Shown here in pieces: positions 25,263 to 34,929 of a DNA stretch of 64,000 nucleotides. The notes under the pieces are model-generated. The model had not been told where the DNA came from, did no database searches, and worked only from the letters and a program-made list of their open reading frames with translations. Source of the DNA: an uncultured Balneola sp. (lineage in GTDB: Bacteria; Bacteroidota; Rhodothermia; Balneolales; Balneolaceae); NCBI GenBank assembly GCA_913058495.1, contig CAJXQC010000005.1, forward strand, positions 62,001 to 126,000, read 5' to 3'. Position numbers and translations under genes: made by a program. Every line of letters starts with the position of its first letter. The stretch's first letter is position 1.

Positions 25263-26499
25263 CGAACAAAATACTTCCAAAACTAACAGCACTTTCTCGT
25301 TCAGTCTCATCCCAAAGTTCTCTGGAAAGTATTTTCCCATCTAACTCAGGAAACGCATTCAGAAAAGCATAAAGAGGAGGAAATCCACAAATTCGGTAAG
25401 GATCATAATCAGAACTCATAATTTCCAGCATAGTTTTAGAGCCGTTATTTGCACTGACTTCCAGAAAGGCTTCATCAAAGGCTTTTACTTTATCGAATAG
25501 TTCAGAAGCTGGTTCCTGATCTCCGAATTTCTTCCCAAAGTGAGCCAGATCTCCGCTTATAAGAAAAAAAGTATCTTGATCATTGAATTGTTGATTCAGC
25601 AAATAAGTAAAGGCTTCTATCTGATGAGCTAGAAACCCATCTTTGGCATAATATAGCTGATCAAAATTACCAACGAGAATAGGAACGATCTCAAAATCAT
25701 GTTGCCAAATGTGATTCAGAAATAAAAGAGGTAGTTCAATGCTGTGTTCAATTCTGTGGGCCCGATCAGAAAATGAAGTTCCAAATATTTCGTCATGGGA
25801 GGTTTGTTCTTTAATCAGAGAAATGGCTTTTTTGTCTGCTTTTACCAAGCCATTTGGCAAGTCAAAGTCTTTGTTTGAAATAATGAAAGGCTTGTTGGGG
25901 TATTCATTATTGTACAATCCAGAATAATGAGAAGTCGCCAGGATAAATATCCGCTTAGGCTTTAAATTCCTGATTGCAGAGAAAGCTTTAACGTAGGATG
26001 CCATTCCAAAACGTGGATCTATATGCGGAGCATAAAGTGCTTTAGCGGTATTGACCGAGTCGGAATGGTCATAATTTTCAAAAGCTTCATTTAGAAATTC
26101 AGTGAGCTCTTCAGGATCGGCAGGATAAGAAGTTCCTGCAGTAACGGATCGATGAACTTCAGCTCTTTCATATTCACTTTCTATAAGTTCTGCATGTTCA
26201 GTAAAATATTCGGAATCCAGTAATCCATTTTCATCCAAAAACCGGGCATAACCCAAAATTTGTTCTTTGGTAACTTCATCAGAGCTGAATTTAATAATGT
26301 CGTTAACTGAACGTGTTCCATCCATCAAAGAAAGAATGGGCTCGGCATCAGTAGGCAAAGCAAAATCAGGAGTTGAATATCCTAATTGATCATAAAAGTA
26401 GATAAACGATCTTCCATTATCCTGAATGGGGATGCGTTGAATATCGTACCTGAGACTCGGGATTGGATCGGAATATGAATCGAACAACTTTTCTGACAT
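25258..26499 (-). CDS. MEMO-family protein (AmmeMemoRadiSam system protein B-like)
   Basis: A 413-residue protein. Residues about 130-413 form the MEMO domain, opening VTAGTSYPADPEELTEFLN and continuing with APHIDPRFG, FILATSHYSGLY, HRIEHSIELPLLFL and ISGDLAHFG; the histidines line a metal site as in dioxygenase-like folds. The first 125 residues form an extra domain with PILSLMDGTRSVNDIIKF, like the winged-helix or PqqD-type leader seen in some MEMO proteins. The AmmeMemoRadiSam system normally has AMMECR1 and a radical SAM protein, and neither is in the window. The biochemical role is not known. Confidence 0.85.
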   Translation of the reverse strand: MSEKLFDSYSDPIPSLRYDIQRIPIQDNGRSFIYFYDQLGYSTPDFALPTDAEPILSLMDGTRSVNDIIKFSSDEVTKEQILGYARFLDENGLLDSEYFTEHAELIESEYERAEVHRSVTAGTSYPADPEELTEFLNEAFENYDHSDSVNTAKALYAPHIDPRFGMASYVKAFSAIRNLKPKRIFILATSHYSGLYNNEYPNKPFIISNKDFDLPNGLVKADKKAISLIKEQTSHDEIFGTSFSDRAHRIEHSIELPLLFLNHIWQHDFEIVPILVGNFDQLYYAKDGFLAHQIEAFTYLLNQQFNDQDTFFLISGDLAHFGKKFGDQEPASELFDKVKAFDEAFLEVSANNGSKTMLEIMSSDYDPYRICGFPPLYAFLNAFPELDGKILSRELWDETERESAVSFGSILFD

Positions 26500-26542
26500 G
26501 CGCAGAAGATAGTCGATTTAGATTATGAATTCAGGTATAAAA

Positions 26543-26570
26543 GTAGGGACGCAAAAACTTGCGTCCCTAC
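26543..26570. repeat. GTAGGG palindrome, copy 1
   Basis: GTAGGGACGCAA (26543-26554) is exactly inverted at 26559-26570 with a 4-base loop. A second member of the same family is at 37760-37791. Confidence 0.8.
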
Positions 26571-26595
26571 GGTGGTGTATATGACGCTAAATAAA

Positions 26596-26625
26596 AAAGC
26601 TCTGACACTTTCGTATCAGAGCTTT
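26596..26625 (-). terminator. Rho-independent terminator of the DUF2188 gene
   Basis: AAAGCTCTGA (26596-26605) pairs with TCAGAGCTTT (26616-26625) around loop CACTTTCGTA; a T run follows on the minus strand. The dnaK terminator at 26989-27014 has nearly the same loop. Confidence 0.85.
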
Positions 26626-26645
26626 AAAATGTGATCGACTTTAAA

Positions 26646-26885
26646 TCAGCCGGGAACATTTACAGGATCATTACCGGGAGCAATGGTGTTTTTTTCCCTT
26701 ATTTGCCCGTCAAGACCTTTAATACTTATCTCTCCACCGCCTTGATTGTGTAACATTTCTTTGGCAGCTTCATAAGCTTCTTCCTGAGTGTCATGCAAGG
26801 TGCTCGCTTTACCGGCTTCATGCTTTTCATTTACCCACTTTCCATCTTCATTTTTATAAATTGTTCTGTCTTGTGGCTTACTCAT
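26646..26885 (-). CDS. DUF2188 family small protein
   Basis: A 79-residue hydrophilic protein. IYKNEDGKWVNEKHEAGKAS followed by TQEEAYEAAKEML and GGGEISIKGLDGQI matches DUF2188, a small beta-beta-alpha-beta domain common in bacteria and sometimes linked to stress. The function is unknown. It has its own terminator with a T run and sits between the MEMO-family gene and dnaK on the same strand. It lies a little downstream of dnaK in transcription order, but dnaK has its own terminator, so it is probably transcribed alone. Confidence 0.85.
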   Translation of the reverse strand: MSKPQDRTIYKNEDGKWVNEKHEAGKASTLHDTQEEAYEAAKEMLHNQGGGEISIKGLDGQIREKNTIAPGNDPVNVPG

Positions 26886-26988
26886 TGTCTCTTGTATTAA
26901 GTTATAATTCGCTATTCATTTAATGAAAGGCGTTTATAGGATGATTTGTTTCAAATTCTATTCTTGAAAAACTGGGAAGGACAAAAAA

Positions 26989-27014
26989 AGCTCCGACACT
27001 TTCGCATCGGAGCT
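26989..27014 (-). terminator. Rho-independent terminator of dnaK
   Basis: AGCTCCGA (26989-26996) pairs with TCGGAGCT (27007-27014) around loop CACTTTCGCA and is followed on the minus strand by a run of seven T (complement of 26983-26989). The stem differs from the neighbouring terminator by one compensated pair. Confidence 0.85.
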
Positions 27015-27075
27015 CTTAATATGAATTAGAGATTTAGATTAAGATGTCTTACATCTTAAGTCTTATATCTAAAAT

Positions 27076-29007
27076 CTATTTTTTCTCGTCTTCTTCGTCT
27101 ACAACTTCGTAATCAGCATCAACAGCTTCTTCGCTTTCAGCTGATTCACCATCGGCAGATGCTTGTTCACCAGCGCCTTCAGCACCGGCTGCTTCAGCTT
27201 CTGCTTGAGATGCAGCATAGATTTCCTCAGAAGCACCGGTCCAGGCAGCGTTCACCGCTTCGATTCCGGTATCAATTGCTTCTAGGTCTTCGGCTTTATG
27301 AGCTTCTTCCAACTTAGCAATAGCGTCTTCGATTGCTGTCTTGTTGTCTTCAGAGATCTTATCTCCGTACTCATCAAGTTGCTTTTTGGTTGAGAAGATC
27401 AGACCATCAGCCTGATTCATTTTCTCTACTTTCTCACGAATTTGCTTGTCTTCTTCTTCATGCTCTTTAGCAGCATTTTTCATCTTTTCGATTTCCTCAT
27501 CAGATAATCCTGAAGAAGATTCGATTCTGATTGTTTGCTCTTTTCCTGTTCCTTTGTCTTTTGCTTTGATGTTGATCACACCGTTTGCATCAAGATCGAA
27601 AGTAACTTCAATTTGTGGCATTCCACGAGGAGCAGGAGGAATTCCGTCTAAGTGGAAACGTCCTAAGGTTCTGTTATTTCCAGCTTGAGCGCGCTCACCT
27701 TGTAATACATGAATTTCCACACTGCTTTGGTTGTCTGCAGCAGTAGAGAATACCTGTGATTTACTAGTTGGGATCGTACTGTTTGCTTCAATAAGTGGAG
27801 TCATAACGCCACCAAGAGTCTCAATACCTAAAGTAAGAGGAGTTACATCCAGAAGAACTACATCTTCAACATCTCCTGAAAGAACACCACCCTGAATGGC
27901 AGCACCAACGGCAACAACTTCATCAGGATTTACACCTTTACTTGGATCTTTACCAAAGAACTCTTTAACAGCTTCCTGAATTCTTGGAATACGAGTTGAA
28001 CCACCAACCAGAATTACTTGATCGATATCGCTCTTGCTCATTCCCGCATCTTTAAGCGCTTTCTCGCATGGAGTGATGGATCTTTTTACAAGATCGTCAA
28101 CTAATTGCTCAAATTTAGCACGGCTTAAGTCAACATTTAAATGCTTTGGTCCGTCGTTGGTTGCAGTAACAAATGGTAAGTTCACATTTGTTTTAGCTGA
28201 ACTTGAAAGTTCGATCTTAGCTTTCTCTGCAGCATCTTTAAGACGTTGCATTGCCATTGGATCTTTGCGAAGGTCAATTCCTTCGTCTTTCTTGAATTCA
28301 TCTGCTAAGAAATCAATGATACGAGCATCGAAATCGTCACCACCAAGATGCGTGTCACCATTGGTTGATTTTACTTCAAATACACCATCACCAAGATCAA
28401 GGATAGAAACATCAAATGTACCACCACCAAGGTCATACACTACGATAGTTTGATCAGTTTCTTTTTTATCAAGGCCGTAAGCAAGTGCAGCTGCAGTTGG
28501 CTCGTTTATAATTCTTTTAACTTCAAGTCCGGCAATTTTTCCGGCTTCCTGAGTTGCTTTACGTTGAGCATCGTTGAAATAAGCAGGAACTGTAATTACA
28601 GCTTCTGTTACTTTTTCACCGATGTACTCTTCTGCAGTCTGCTTCATTTTTTGCAGTACCATTGCAGAAATTTCTTGTGGAGCATATTTACGGTCGTCGA
28701 TCTCAACACGAGCTGTACCGTCATCGCCTTTAACAACTTTGTATGCAACCTGCTTGGATTCATCTTTTACTTCGTCGAACATACGACCCATGAATCGCTT
28801 AACAGAAGCAACTGTTTTATCCGGGTTAGTAATAGCCTGACGTTTTGCAGGAGCACCTACCAAACGTTCGCCATCTTTTGAAAATGCTACAACAGACGGG
28901 GTTGTGCGTCCACCTTCAGCATTCTGAATTACAACCGGCTCGTTTCCTTCCATTACAGAAACGCATGAGTTGGTAGTTCCTAAGTCAATTCCTATGATTT
29001 TTCCCAT
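27076..29007 (-). CDS. dnaK: molecular chaperone DnaK (Hsp70)
   Basis: The ATP-driven cytoplasmic chaperone that works with DnaJ and GrpE. The 643-residue protein starts [23 protein letters not shown] at 29007 is chosen over a GTG 13 codons upstream because all DnaK proteins begin here. It has the ATPase signatures [26 protein letters not shown] and [12 protein letters not shown], the linker [16 protein letters not shown], the substrate domain, and an acidic helical tail ending [12 protein letters not shown]. dnaJ and grpE are not adjacent. A small heat-shock protein lies 156 bases upstream on the same strand. No CIRCE operator is visible in the gap, so control may be by sigma factor. Confidence 0.98.
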   Translation of the reverse strand: MGKIIGIDLGTTNSCVSVMEGNEPVVIQNAEGGRTTPSVVAFSKDGERLVGAPAKRQAITNPDKTVASVKRFMGRMFDEVKDESKQVAYKVVKGDDGTARVEIDDRKYAPQEISAMVLQKMKQTAEEYIGEKVTEAVITVPAYFNDAQRKATQEAGKIAGLEVKRIINEPTAAALAYGLDKKETDQTIVVYDLGGGTFDVSILDLGDGVFEVKSTNGDTHLGGDDFDARIIDFLADEFKKDEGIDLRKDPMAMQRLKDAAEKAKIELSSSAKTNVNLPFVTATNDGPKHLNVDLSRAKFEQLVDDLVKRSITPCEKALKDAGMSKSDIDQVILVGGSTRIPRIQEAVKEFFGKDPSKGVNPDEVVAVGAAIQGGVLSGDVEDVVLLDVTPLTLGIETLGGVMTPLIEANSTIPTSKSQVFSTAADNQSSVEIHVLQGERAQAGNNRTLGRFHLDGIPPAPRGMPQIEVTFDLDANGVINIKAKDKGTGKEQTIRIESSSGLSDEEIEKMKNAAKEHEEEDKQIREKVEKMNQADGLIFSTKKQLDEYGDKISEDNKTAIEDAIAKLEEAHKAEDLEAIDTGIEAVNAAWTGASEEIYAASQAEAEAAGAEGAGEQASADGESAESEEAVDADYEVVDEEDEKK

Positions 29008-29041
29008 TGGTCTAAAATCTGATTTTAATTGTGTGATTTGA

Positions 29042-29153
29042 GCCACTAAAGCACAAAATCACGAATGTTTATTGTTTACTTGTTTAATATTCTTTTAAAA
29101 CCACAGACACACAAAGTTGTCATTTGAATTTTGTGTATTTGTGATTTAGTGAC
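29042..29153. repeat. CACTAAAT-type palindrome between dnaK and hsp20
   Basis: The left arm at 29042-29062 (GCCACTAAAGCACAAAATCA...) is inverted with a few changes at 29133-29153. The same arm sequence recurs in the palindrome at 44590-44646 and, as a half unit, at 43788-43802. The middle is AT-rich with ACAGACACACAAAG. Confidence 0.6.
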
Positions 29154-29163
29154 ATTGACAATG

Positions 29164-29598
29164 TCACTTTACCGGGATTGATTGAGTGTCCTTCAAATTT
29201 TCTGATTTCGGCATACTCACTGTCAATACTCCGTTTCTGAAACTGGCGTTTACTTCTGCTTTGTTTACATTTTCAGGTAAAGCAAAAGAACGGGCAAAAG
29301 CACCACGAGTTCTTTCCTGTCGTTTAAATTCTTCTCCTTCTGATAATGTAACTTCGCGTTCACCTTTTATAGTGAGAACGTTGTCTTTCAGAGAAATTCC
29401 GATCTCCTTTTTTGAAAGCCCCGGAAGATCGATCAGAATCTTGAATTCATCATCACTTTCAACGATGTCACAATCAGGAGCAAAGTCTTTATCTTCATTG
29501 GTCAGCGGAACTACTTTTTCCACAAACTGTTGGATGTCTTTTCCGAGTTTGGAAAGATGTTTTTCCACCTCAATACCGAATTCTGTAAAATCTCCCAT
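29164..29598 (-). CDS. small heat-shock protein of the Hsp20/alpha-crystallin family
   Basis: An ATP-independent holdase chaperone, 144 residues. After a short N-terminal arm the alpha-crystallin domain (about 45-135) has PDCDIVESDDEFKILIDLPG, NVLTIKGERE, and the closing GVLTVSMPK. The C-terminal Ile-x-Val assembly motif appears as SIPVK. ATG at 29598 is chosen: a good ribosome site GAGGTG lies 6 bases before it and contains the alternative GTG start (29607). It is adjacent to dnaK, consistent with a heat-stress pair, though a repeat palindrome lies between them. Confidence 0.94.
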   Translation of the reverse strand: MGDFTEFGIEVEKHLSKLGKDIQQFVEKVVPLTNEDKDFAPDCDIVESDDEFKILIDLPGLSKKEIGISLKDNVLTIKGEREVTLSEGEEFKRQERTRGAFARSFALPENVNKAEVNASFRNGVLTVSMPKSENLKDTQSIPVK

Positions 29599-29783
29599 GA
29601 TGCTCACCTCATTAAATTAATTTCAAGGAAAATAGAGCAAGCACAATGCCAACTTAGATGGGTTTAAGACAAACTGTCGCTTTGGCAGGCCACGCTATGC
29701 GTGGGATTAAAAATTATAGAATGAAAAATTAAGAATTGGTTGGGTTTTGGTGCTAAAAATAAGTATGATAAATCGAATCAATA
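29599..29783. other. gene-free stretch with a small hairpin
   Basis: The 185 bases lie between divergent genes and should hold their promoters. A CCACGC/GCGTGG hairpin at 29690-29704 sits in an otherwise AT-rich stretch. No gene is seen. Confidence 0.3.
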
Positions 29784-30128
29784 ATGAGAAGAGGGATTAT
29801 GACTATTTCAATCGAATTTTTGAAAGACTCGGGTAGAAGTGTCGTTACTGATAAAAATACCGAAACAGCTATCGAAATCTTGTTAGCTGCTATAAATGAT
29901 TGGCCAAGTCCTGTTGAAAATCTTAATGATTTTAAAAGTCAAGTATCGAAAACTTTAGGCGGTTCAGTTACTAAGGAAAAGATTGAAGCTTGTGTTGCTA
30001 ATTTGAATGTGGTTTCTGATGCTTGGAAAATTGAATCTCTAACGCAGTTGTTAGATATATTCAATTTGAATAAGAAGTATTCACTTTTAGAAGAATTCAT
30101 CACCGATATAAATCTACAGCTTGGTTAA
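29784..30128 (+). CDS. uncharacterised small protein, 114 residues
   Basis: Not recognised. The protein is predicted soluble and mostly helical: TETAIEILLAAINDWPSPVE, then NDFKSQVSKTLGGSV, KEKIEACVANLNV and IESLTQLLDIFNLNKKY. There is no signal peptide and no catalytic motif. Start at ATG 29784 is uncertain; an in-frame ATG at 29799 follows an AGAGGG sequence too closely to be an ideal ribosome site. The gene stands alone. The structured repeat element at 30199-30332 follows between it and the convergent CotH gene. Confidence 0.55.
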   Translation: MRRGIMTISIEFLKDSGRSVVTDKNTETAIEILLAAINDWPSPVENLNDFKSQVSKTLGGSVTKEKIEACVANLNVVSDAWKIESLTQLLDIFNLNKKYSLLEEFITDINLQLG

Positions 30129-30198
30129 CCAGTAGGTGAAACTTTATTGATCAAAGGTTCTACTTTTAAGTTACCAGCTAAAAGCTCTTAAAGAAGTT

Positions 30199-30332
30199 CC
30201 TCCCTTGAGGGAGGTGCGATTTTCGACTTGTCGAAAAAGCGGAGGGTGTCAATTGCCATGGTTGGCAAAGTGGACACCCCTCAGAAAGTTCAAAGAACCT
30301 GTTTGAACTTTCATCTCCCCTCGAGGGGAGAT
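30199..30332. repeat. five-hairpin structured element, copy A
   Basis: Five successive hairpins. H1: CCTCCC/GGGAGG (30199-30214). H2: TTTTCGAC/GTCGAAAA (30220-30237). H3: GGGTGTC (30244-30250)/GACACCC (30273-30279), with an inner TTGCCA/TGGCAA. H4: GAAAGTTCAAA (30284-30294)/TTTGAACTTTC (30302-30312), loop starting GAACC. H5: the perfect palindrome ATCTCCCCTCGAGGGGAGAT (30313-30332). Copy B at 41010-41140 has the same plan with different stems in H2-H4. Confidence 0.85.
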
Positions 30333-30337
30333 TTTGG

Positions 30338-33307
30338 TTACTTAACCAACACCATTCTTTGAGTCAGAGAAGTAGTAGGCGTTCTTAACTGGTAGATATA
30401 AATACCACTGGAAAGATTGCTCGCATCAAATCTTACGGTGTGACTTCCGGATGTTAAGTTGCCATCAACCAAAGTTTCAACTTTTTGACCGAGCATATTG
30501 TATACGGTAAGTTGAACTTTCGCGCTTTGCGGAAGCACAAAGGAAATATTTGTGGATGGGTTAAAAGGATTCGGATAATTTTGCTTGAGGACAAAACTAT
30601 CCGGACTGTCTTTTCCTTCATTTTCAATAGAAACAGGAACAGTTCCGTTTGCCCAACCCGGAGTTCCGCCCAATCTTGACGAAGCCATCCAGCTTTCTGC
30701 TAATGTGTTATCAGAACTAGCATCAGTAAGTTCTAATGTAGAACCATCACCATCAGCTTCAATTGGCCATGGAGCATCATCTGAATAGGTAAGAACATCT
30801 ACAAGTCCACCCAGAGCATTGAAAAGTCTTAGTTCTTCTCCGGAACCTGAAAGGTTAAATGAAAAATCCCCGATATAGTTTCTAGCATCAGAATTTACGG
30901 ATTTGAGCTTGGTAGTGTCATCTGCAATTACAATGTAGCCCTGTGCTTTCAGGATGGTATTGTCAGGTACAACATAGGCGTTAGAATCTACATCGTCTTT
31001 GAATACCCAGCCTGATATATCTACATCAGAATCCATAGTATTAAAGATCTCTACCCAATCTCCGGTTCCGAAATCATCAGAAGAATTGTAATTGATCTCG
31101 TTAATAACCAAGACGTCAGTGATCTCTGAGAACTGAGCCTCTACTGTTACCGGATTATCCGATAATGGAATCGTTAAAGTTTGAGATGCAGGTTGAGATT
31201 GACCGTTTACAACCCAGGCAGAAATCTGGTAACCGAGCTGAGGGTTGGCTTGGAGTGTCGCGTCTGTTCCCTGAAAATATATTCCACTCCAGTTTGAAGA
31301 TGAAATGTCAGGATTGATCGAATTAATTTGTACGGTTCCGTTTGCGGATGAAAGCAAAGTAACACTGGTTGTATCATTTCCAAGCGTGTCTGCTATTTCT
31401 GAGTAAATGAAATCAGGAATATCTTCTACATACCACTCGGTGACGGTTTTAATATATTCCATATCATAATTTGTTGGCCCTCCAATATCGTACCAGCCAT
31501 CTGTCCAGCGAGCAATATCCCGTGACATTTCCGGATTAATTGCAGTATCAATAGAGTCGATCAAACCCATCATGTATTCAGGCTGAAAAGAGGTATTCAG
31601 AAGATCTGCCAGACGATTTAAAAAAATCTCTTTATAGCGATCATTTTCCAACATTCTGCCTAAAATTTTATAACCGCCTGTACTTCCGCTCATGAAATCT
31701 CTCAAAGAACTGTAGAACTCGTTTGGTTCATCGCCGAGGTTTCTCCACCAATCAAAATCATAGGAGATATAATGCCATTTTCCATCCTGCTGACGTGGTC
31801 TCCAATAGCGAACATTGTTGGGATCACCGTGAGAAGTATAAAGTTGATAGACCCAGTGATCTGTAAAACTGTCAAAGTCTATCACAGATTCAGCATAATT
31901 GAAGAAAGCATCTCCGGTCAGAGTTTCGTCATTAAAATTATCAAGAAGTTCATCGTAAGCAATCGCATCACCGTCGGTTACTTCGTCATAATCTTTGATC
32001 ATATCAATGTCATTAAAACCATATCGGGATTCCACAAAATCATCATTTTTTCTTTCGTAGATATTATAAATACCCCAATACTGCCCGTTTATGTAAAGTA
32101 CAGCAGGTTTGTAAGACTGCATTGCATTTTTATGATCCCATTGGATATTTATGGTTCTCATAAGTTCATTTAATAATCTAGAGCGTTCTTCAGCACCGGC
32201 TCTTAAAGAGAAGCCATCGTATTCCTGATAATCATTTTCCGGGAAAAGAGGATAATTCAGACGATCTAGACCAAACCGGTCATTGTTATTAATAATGAAA
32301 GATTTCTTTGGGAATCCGCGACTGAAATTTCCACCGATCTCTGCTTCTGCCATAAATTCGAATTCCGGATTTCCGAACTCGTTCATGTATTCGATATGGA
32401 GAGGATATTGAAAATCTTCCCAAAAATTAGCTCCGAAGAAAGGATACTGACCATTGGTTTCAGAAGAATCACCAATCACATACATTCCTTTATCATAATC
32501 GAATAGCGAATCAGGTTCCATCACAAAAGAAACAACCGGTATAGTGTGTTGCTCTTCAAATAAGTACGTATTTGTAATGGTTTCACTAGCTTGTTTTCCG
32601 GATTCAATTGCGATAGCGCGAATCACAGTAGAAGTATCCAAAGAAATAGGTGATGAATAAAGAGGCGAATTTGGAGTAGGCACTGAACCTCCAGTCTCAT
32701 ATCTGATCTCAGCACTACCCGAAGCTGAAAGCCCAACAGTTACTGTTCCTGAATAGAATCCGGTTTCCAGAGAAAAGGAGGGAGCATCAGAAACTTCAGC
32801 TACAACGCTGCCATCATTCATAGCATTTGGAGTTGGGTTTAAGAAAGCAAAAGAGCCAACACCATCAGTTTTACGTCCCAAAGAAATATCAGTGGTTTGT
32901 TCACCGAAAGAGAGAGAGTCCAAAACGGTTGTACCGTCAGTATCAACAAGTGCGATGTGCTCCCCGCCGGCACTTAACTTAAATTCAACGTGATGAGCTC
33001 CTTGCTCAGAATCATTGTCCAGCCAAATGATCAAATAACCGTTCGCATTTATAGTAGTCTGTGCACTGGATGTACTTGGAATCTGCCATTTTGTAAGATC
33101 GTCCGGATCATCTGATAAATATAATCCTGCAAGGTTAATAGAAACATTTCCGGCATTATAAATTTCAATCCAATCATCGAACTCTCCTTCATTATCAGCT
33201 ATAATTGTGGAGTTTGAAGCCATGATCTCATTAATAGAAAGCTGTGCGAAAGCAGGGGCAGAAATAAAAATTAGAAGTAGCGTAGCTAGGGTGTAGCGAA
33301 TATTCAT
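30338..33307 (-). CDS. secreted CotH-like protein with lamin-tail domains and T9SS sorting domain
   Basis: A 989-residue exported multidomain protein. A signal peptide ends SAPAFAQ (about 22). A lamin-tail domain follows (LSINEIMASNS...DDWIEIYNAG, about 23-155), then a chitobiase/hexosaminidase C-terminal-like strand domain (about 165-250). A CotH kinase-like domain (about 255-640) has RGFPKKSFIINN and WHYISYDFDWW; an InlB-B-like repeat (about 690-750) and a second lamin-tail (about 760-890, VINEINYNSSDD...DWVEIFNT) follow. The tail is a T9SS domain with NYPNPFNPST and final MVLVK. CotH domains can phosphorylate proteins or polysaccharide. The substrate is unknown. It probably ends up on the cell surface. 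Confidence 0.9.
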   Translation of the reverse strand: MNIRYTLATLLLIFISAPAFAQLSINEIMASNSTIIADNEGEFDDWIEIYNAGNVSINLAGLYLSDDPDDLTKWQIPSTSSAQTTINANGYLIIWLDNDSEQGAHHVEFKLSAGGEHIALVDTDGTTVLDSLSFGEQTTDISLGRKTDGVGSFAFLNPTPNAMNDGSVVAEVSDAPSFSLETGFYSGTVTVGLSASGSAEIRYETGGSVPTPNSPLYSSPISLDTSTVIRAIAIESGKQASETITNTYLFEEQHTIPVVSFVMEPDSLFDYDKGMYVIGDSSETNGQYPFFGANFWEDFQYPLHIEYMNEFGNPEFEFMAEAEIGGNFSRGFPKKSFIINNNDRFGLDRLNYPLFPENDYQEYDGFSLRAGAEERSRLLNELMRTINIQWDHKNAMQSYKPAVLYINGQYWGIYNIYERKNDDFVESRYGFNDIDMIKDYDEVTDGDAIAYDELLDNFNDETLTGDAFFNYAESVIDFDSFTDHWVYQLYTSHGDPNNVRYWRPRQQDGKWHYISYDFDWWRNLGDEPNEFYSSLRDFMSGSTGGYKILGRMLENDRYKEIFLNRLADLLNTSFQPEYMMGLIDSIDTAINPEMSRDIARWTDGWYDIGGPTNYDMEYIKTVTEWYVEDIPDFIYSEIADTLGNDTTSVTLLSSANGTVQINSINPDISSSNWSGIYFQGTDATLQANPQLGYQISAWVVNGQSQPASQTLTIPLSDNPVTVEAQFSEITDVLVINEINYNSSDDFGTGDWVEIFNTMDSDVDISGWVFKDDVDSNAYVVPDNTILKAQGYIVIADDTTKLKSVNSDARNYIGDFSFNLSGSGEELRLFNALGGLVDVLTYSDDAPWPIEADGDGSTLELTDASSDNTLAESWMASSRLGGTPGWANGTVPVSIENEGKDSPDSFVLKQNYPNPFNPSTNISFVLPQSAKVQLTVYNMLGQKVETLVDGNLTSGSHTVRFDASNLSSGIYIYQLRTPTTSLTQRMVLVK

Positions 33308-33452
33308 AAGTGTTGATGCTTAATAATGATTTCCAATGAAAGAAAAATTCTCTCTATAACAATGAATTTTAACTAAATATAGGAAGAAATCTAAGCATGA
33401 AATTGTGAAAAGTCGTTTCCTGACCCCTTTTTGGATTAGAATCGCATAATAA

Positions 33453-34838
33453 TTAGTTGGTAGTCATCCAATCAATAATGTAATCAAGAAAGCCATTAAC
33501 AAATTTTTTGTCCAGTTGAGGGTATTCGTTTGCCAAACCGGTATTTGCTTTTTGAAATAGATGATTGGCATCATCAAAGATCTTAATTTCGAATTCAGTT
33601 CCTGAAATTTCCAGAGCTTTTCTGGTTCTTGACTGATTTTGAGTAATGGTGACCTGGGTATCTTTCCCTCCAAATAATACTAAAGTTGGTATATTAATTT
33701 TCTCTAGATCATCAGTAGGTACATAAAAAAGTAATGATCTCACCTGAGGAGAGCTGTAAATTTGAGCCAATTGTTCAGTCTGATTGTTGACCATCGCATC
33801 GATATCAGGGATAGAATTTTTTTGAGCGTCAGGTAATGCATTTAATAATTCAGAATAAGCCTGATTGTAACCAACTTTGGCTGCTTCTATATCTTTTTTG
33901 AATGCAATGGCTTTCATCAGGTCTTCTCTTGCATCGATCTCTTTTTCAACAAGGCTTTTCTCAACAGGAGAAGCTGCATATGCAAACTCAACCTGATAAC
34001 GAAGTATCTCGCTAAGAGAAGGAGCAGTAGATCCCATAAGTATAAGTTGATCGACAGCTACATTTTCAGCAGCCACTTTCCCGGCTACAACGCCGCCCTG
34101 ACTATGCCCTAGTAGCGCAAAGCGTTGGAATTTATTTTCCGCATTGTTTTGAAAATATGACATAATAGCTTCCACATCTGAAGCCAGATCCTCTAAAGTG
34201 GTGTTTCCAAAATTTCCTGTAGACTTACCAACACCCCTGTCGTCGTATCTGAAACTTGGAATTCCTTCTTCTGCCATACGTTGTGCCATATCAGAGAATA
34301 TCTTGAAACCAAAAACCTCTGAATCACGATTTTGTGCACCACTACCTGAGCTCATTATCATAAGAGGCGCTTTAATATTGCCTGTAGGTAGTGTGAGTGT
34401 TCCACCAATTTGTATTTCACCATTAGAAATGATCAAATCTGTTTCATTTTCAGGTTTTGATGTTGTAGTTGTCAATGAAGTTCTCTCTACAGAAAAAGGA
34501 GTGGTAGGACCGCCTTGAGAATAACTTCCTGATATCTTCTTTTCTGAATCAAAACTCCCTGAAAAAATACCCGTAATTTGTCCCGCTTTGAAAGTCAGGG
34601 AAACAGAGTCTCCGGCTTGTGAAACAGGATCTAAATTTAAACCTATAGCTCCTTGTTGGGGTATATCTAATGTTCCCGAGTAACCCTCAGAAGTTTTATC
34701 AATTTTGAAAATGATCTTCAATTCACCTCCGGGAACAGTTATACCGCCTTCCCAAATTCCCTGAAGAGAATTCTGAGCAAATAATGGCATAGAGAATAGA
34801 ATAAGCAGGATAAAAACAGAGAAACTAGATTTTAACAT
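33453..34838 (-). CDS. secreted alpha/beta-hydrolase (esterase or peptidase-like)
   Basis: A 461-residue exported hydrolase. The start at ATG 34838 gives a clean signal peptide MLKSSFSVFILLILFSMPLF ending AQ; a longer frame from a TTG at 34895 would bury it. Residues about 20-135 form a beta domain (LQGIWEGGITVPGG) often found in front of such hydrolases. The alpha/beta-hydrolase domain has the oxyanion segment SSGSGAQNRDSE, the nucleophile elbow GHSQGG, an acid in LVLFGGKDTQV, and a late histidine in DDANHLFQ. The substrate is unknown; the family includes acyl-peptidases and esterases. No operon partner is obvious. Confidence 0.88.
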   Translation of the reverse strand: MLKSSFSVFILLILFSMPLFAQNSLQGIWEGGITVPGGELKIIFKIDKTSEGYSGTLDIPQQGAIGLNLDPVSQAGDSVSLTFKAGQITGIFSGSFDSEKKISGSYSQGGPTTPFSVERTSLTTTTSKPENETDLIISNGEIQIGGTLTLPTGNIKAPLMIMSSGSGAQNRDSEVFGFKIFSDMAQRMAEEGIPSFRYDDRGVGKSTGNFGNTTLEDLASDVEAIMSYFQNNAENKFQRFALLGHSQGGVVAGKVAAENVAVDQLILMGSTAPSLSEILRYQVEFAYAASPVEKSLVEKEIDAREDLMKAIAFKKDIEAAKVGYNQAYSELLNALPDAQKNSIPDIDAMVNNQTEQLAQIYSSPQVRSLLFYVPTDDLEKINIPTLVLFGGKDTQVTITQNQSRTRKALEISGTEFEIKIFDDANHLFQKANTGLANEYPQLDKKFVNGFLDYIIDWMTTN

Positions 34839-34929
34839 AGGAGATCTTACTATTATGGCTAATATTTTTTCAGAACAAAAATATAGTCTAAACAATCAGA
34901 AAACCATGAATCTAATTTTGAAATAAAGA

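Noticed and set aside
29007-29163. CIRCE-type heat-shock operator between dnaK and hsp20
   Set aside because: The inverted repeat present is the CACTAAAT family, not TTAGCACTC-N9-GAGTGCTAA.
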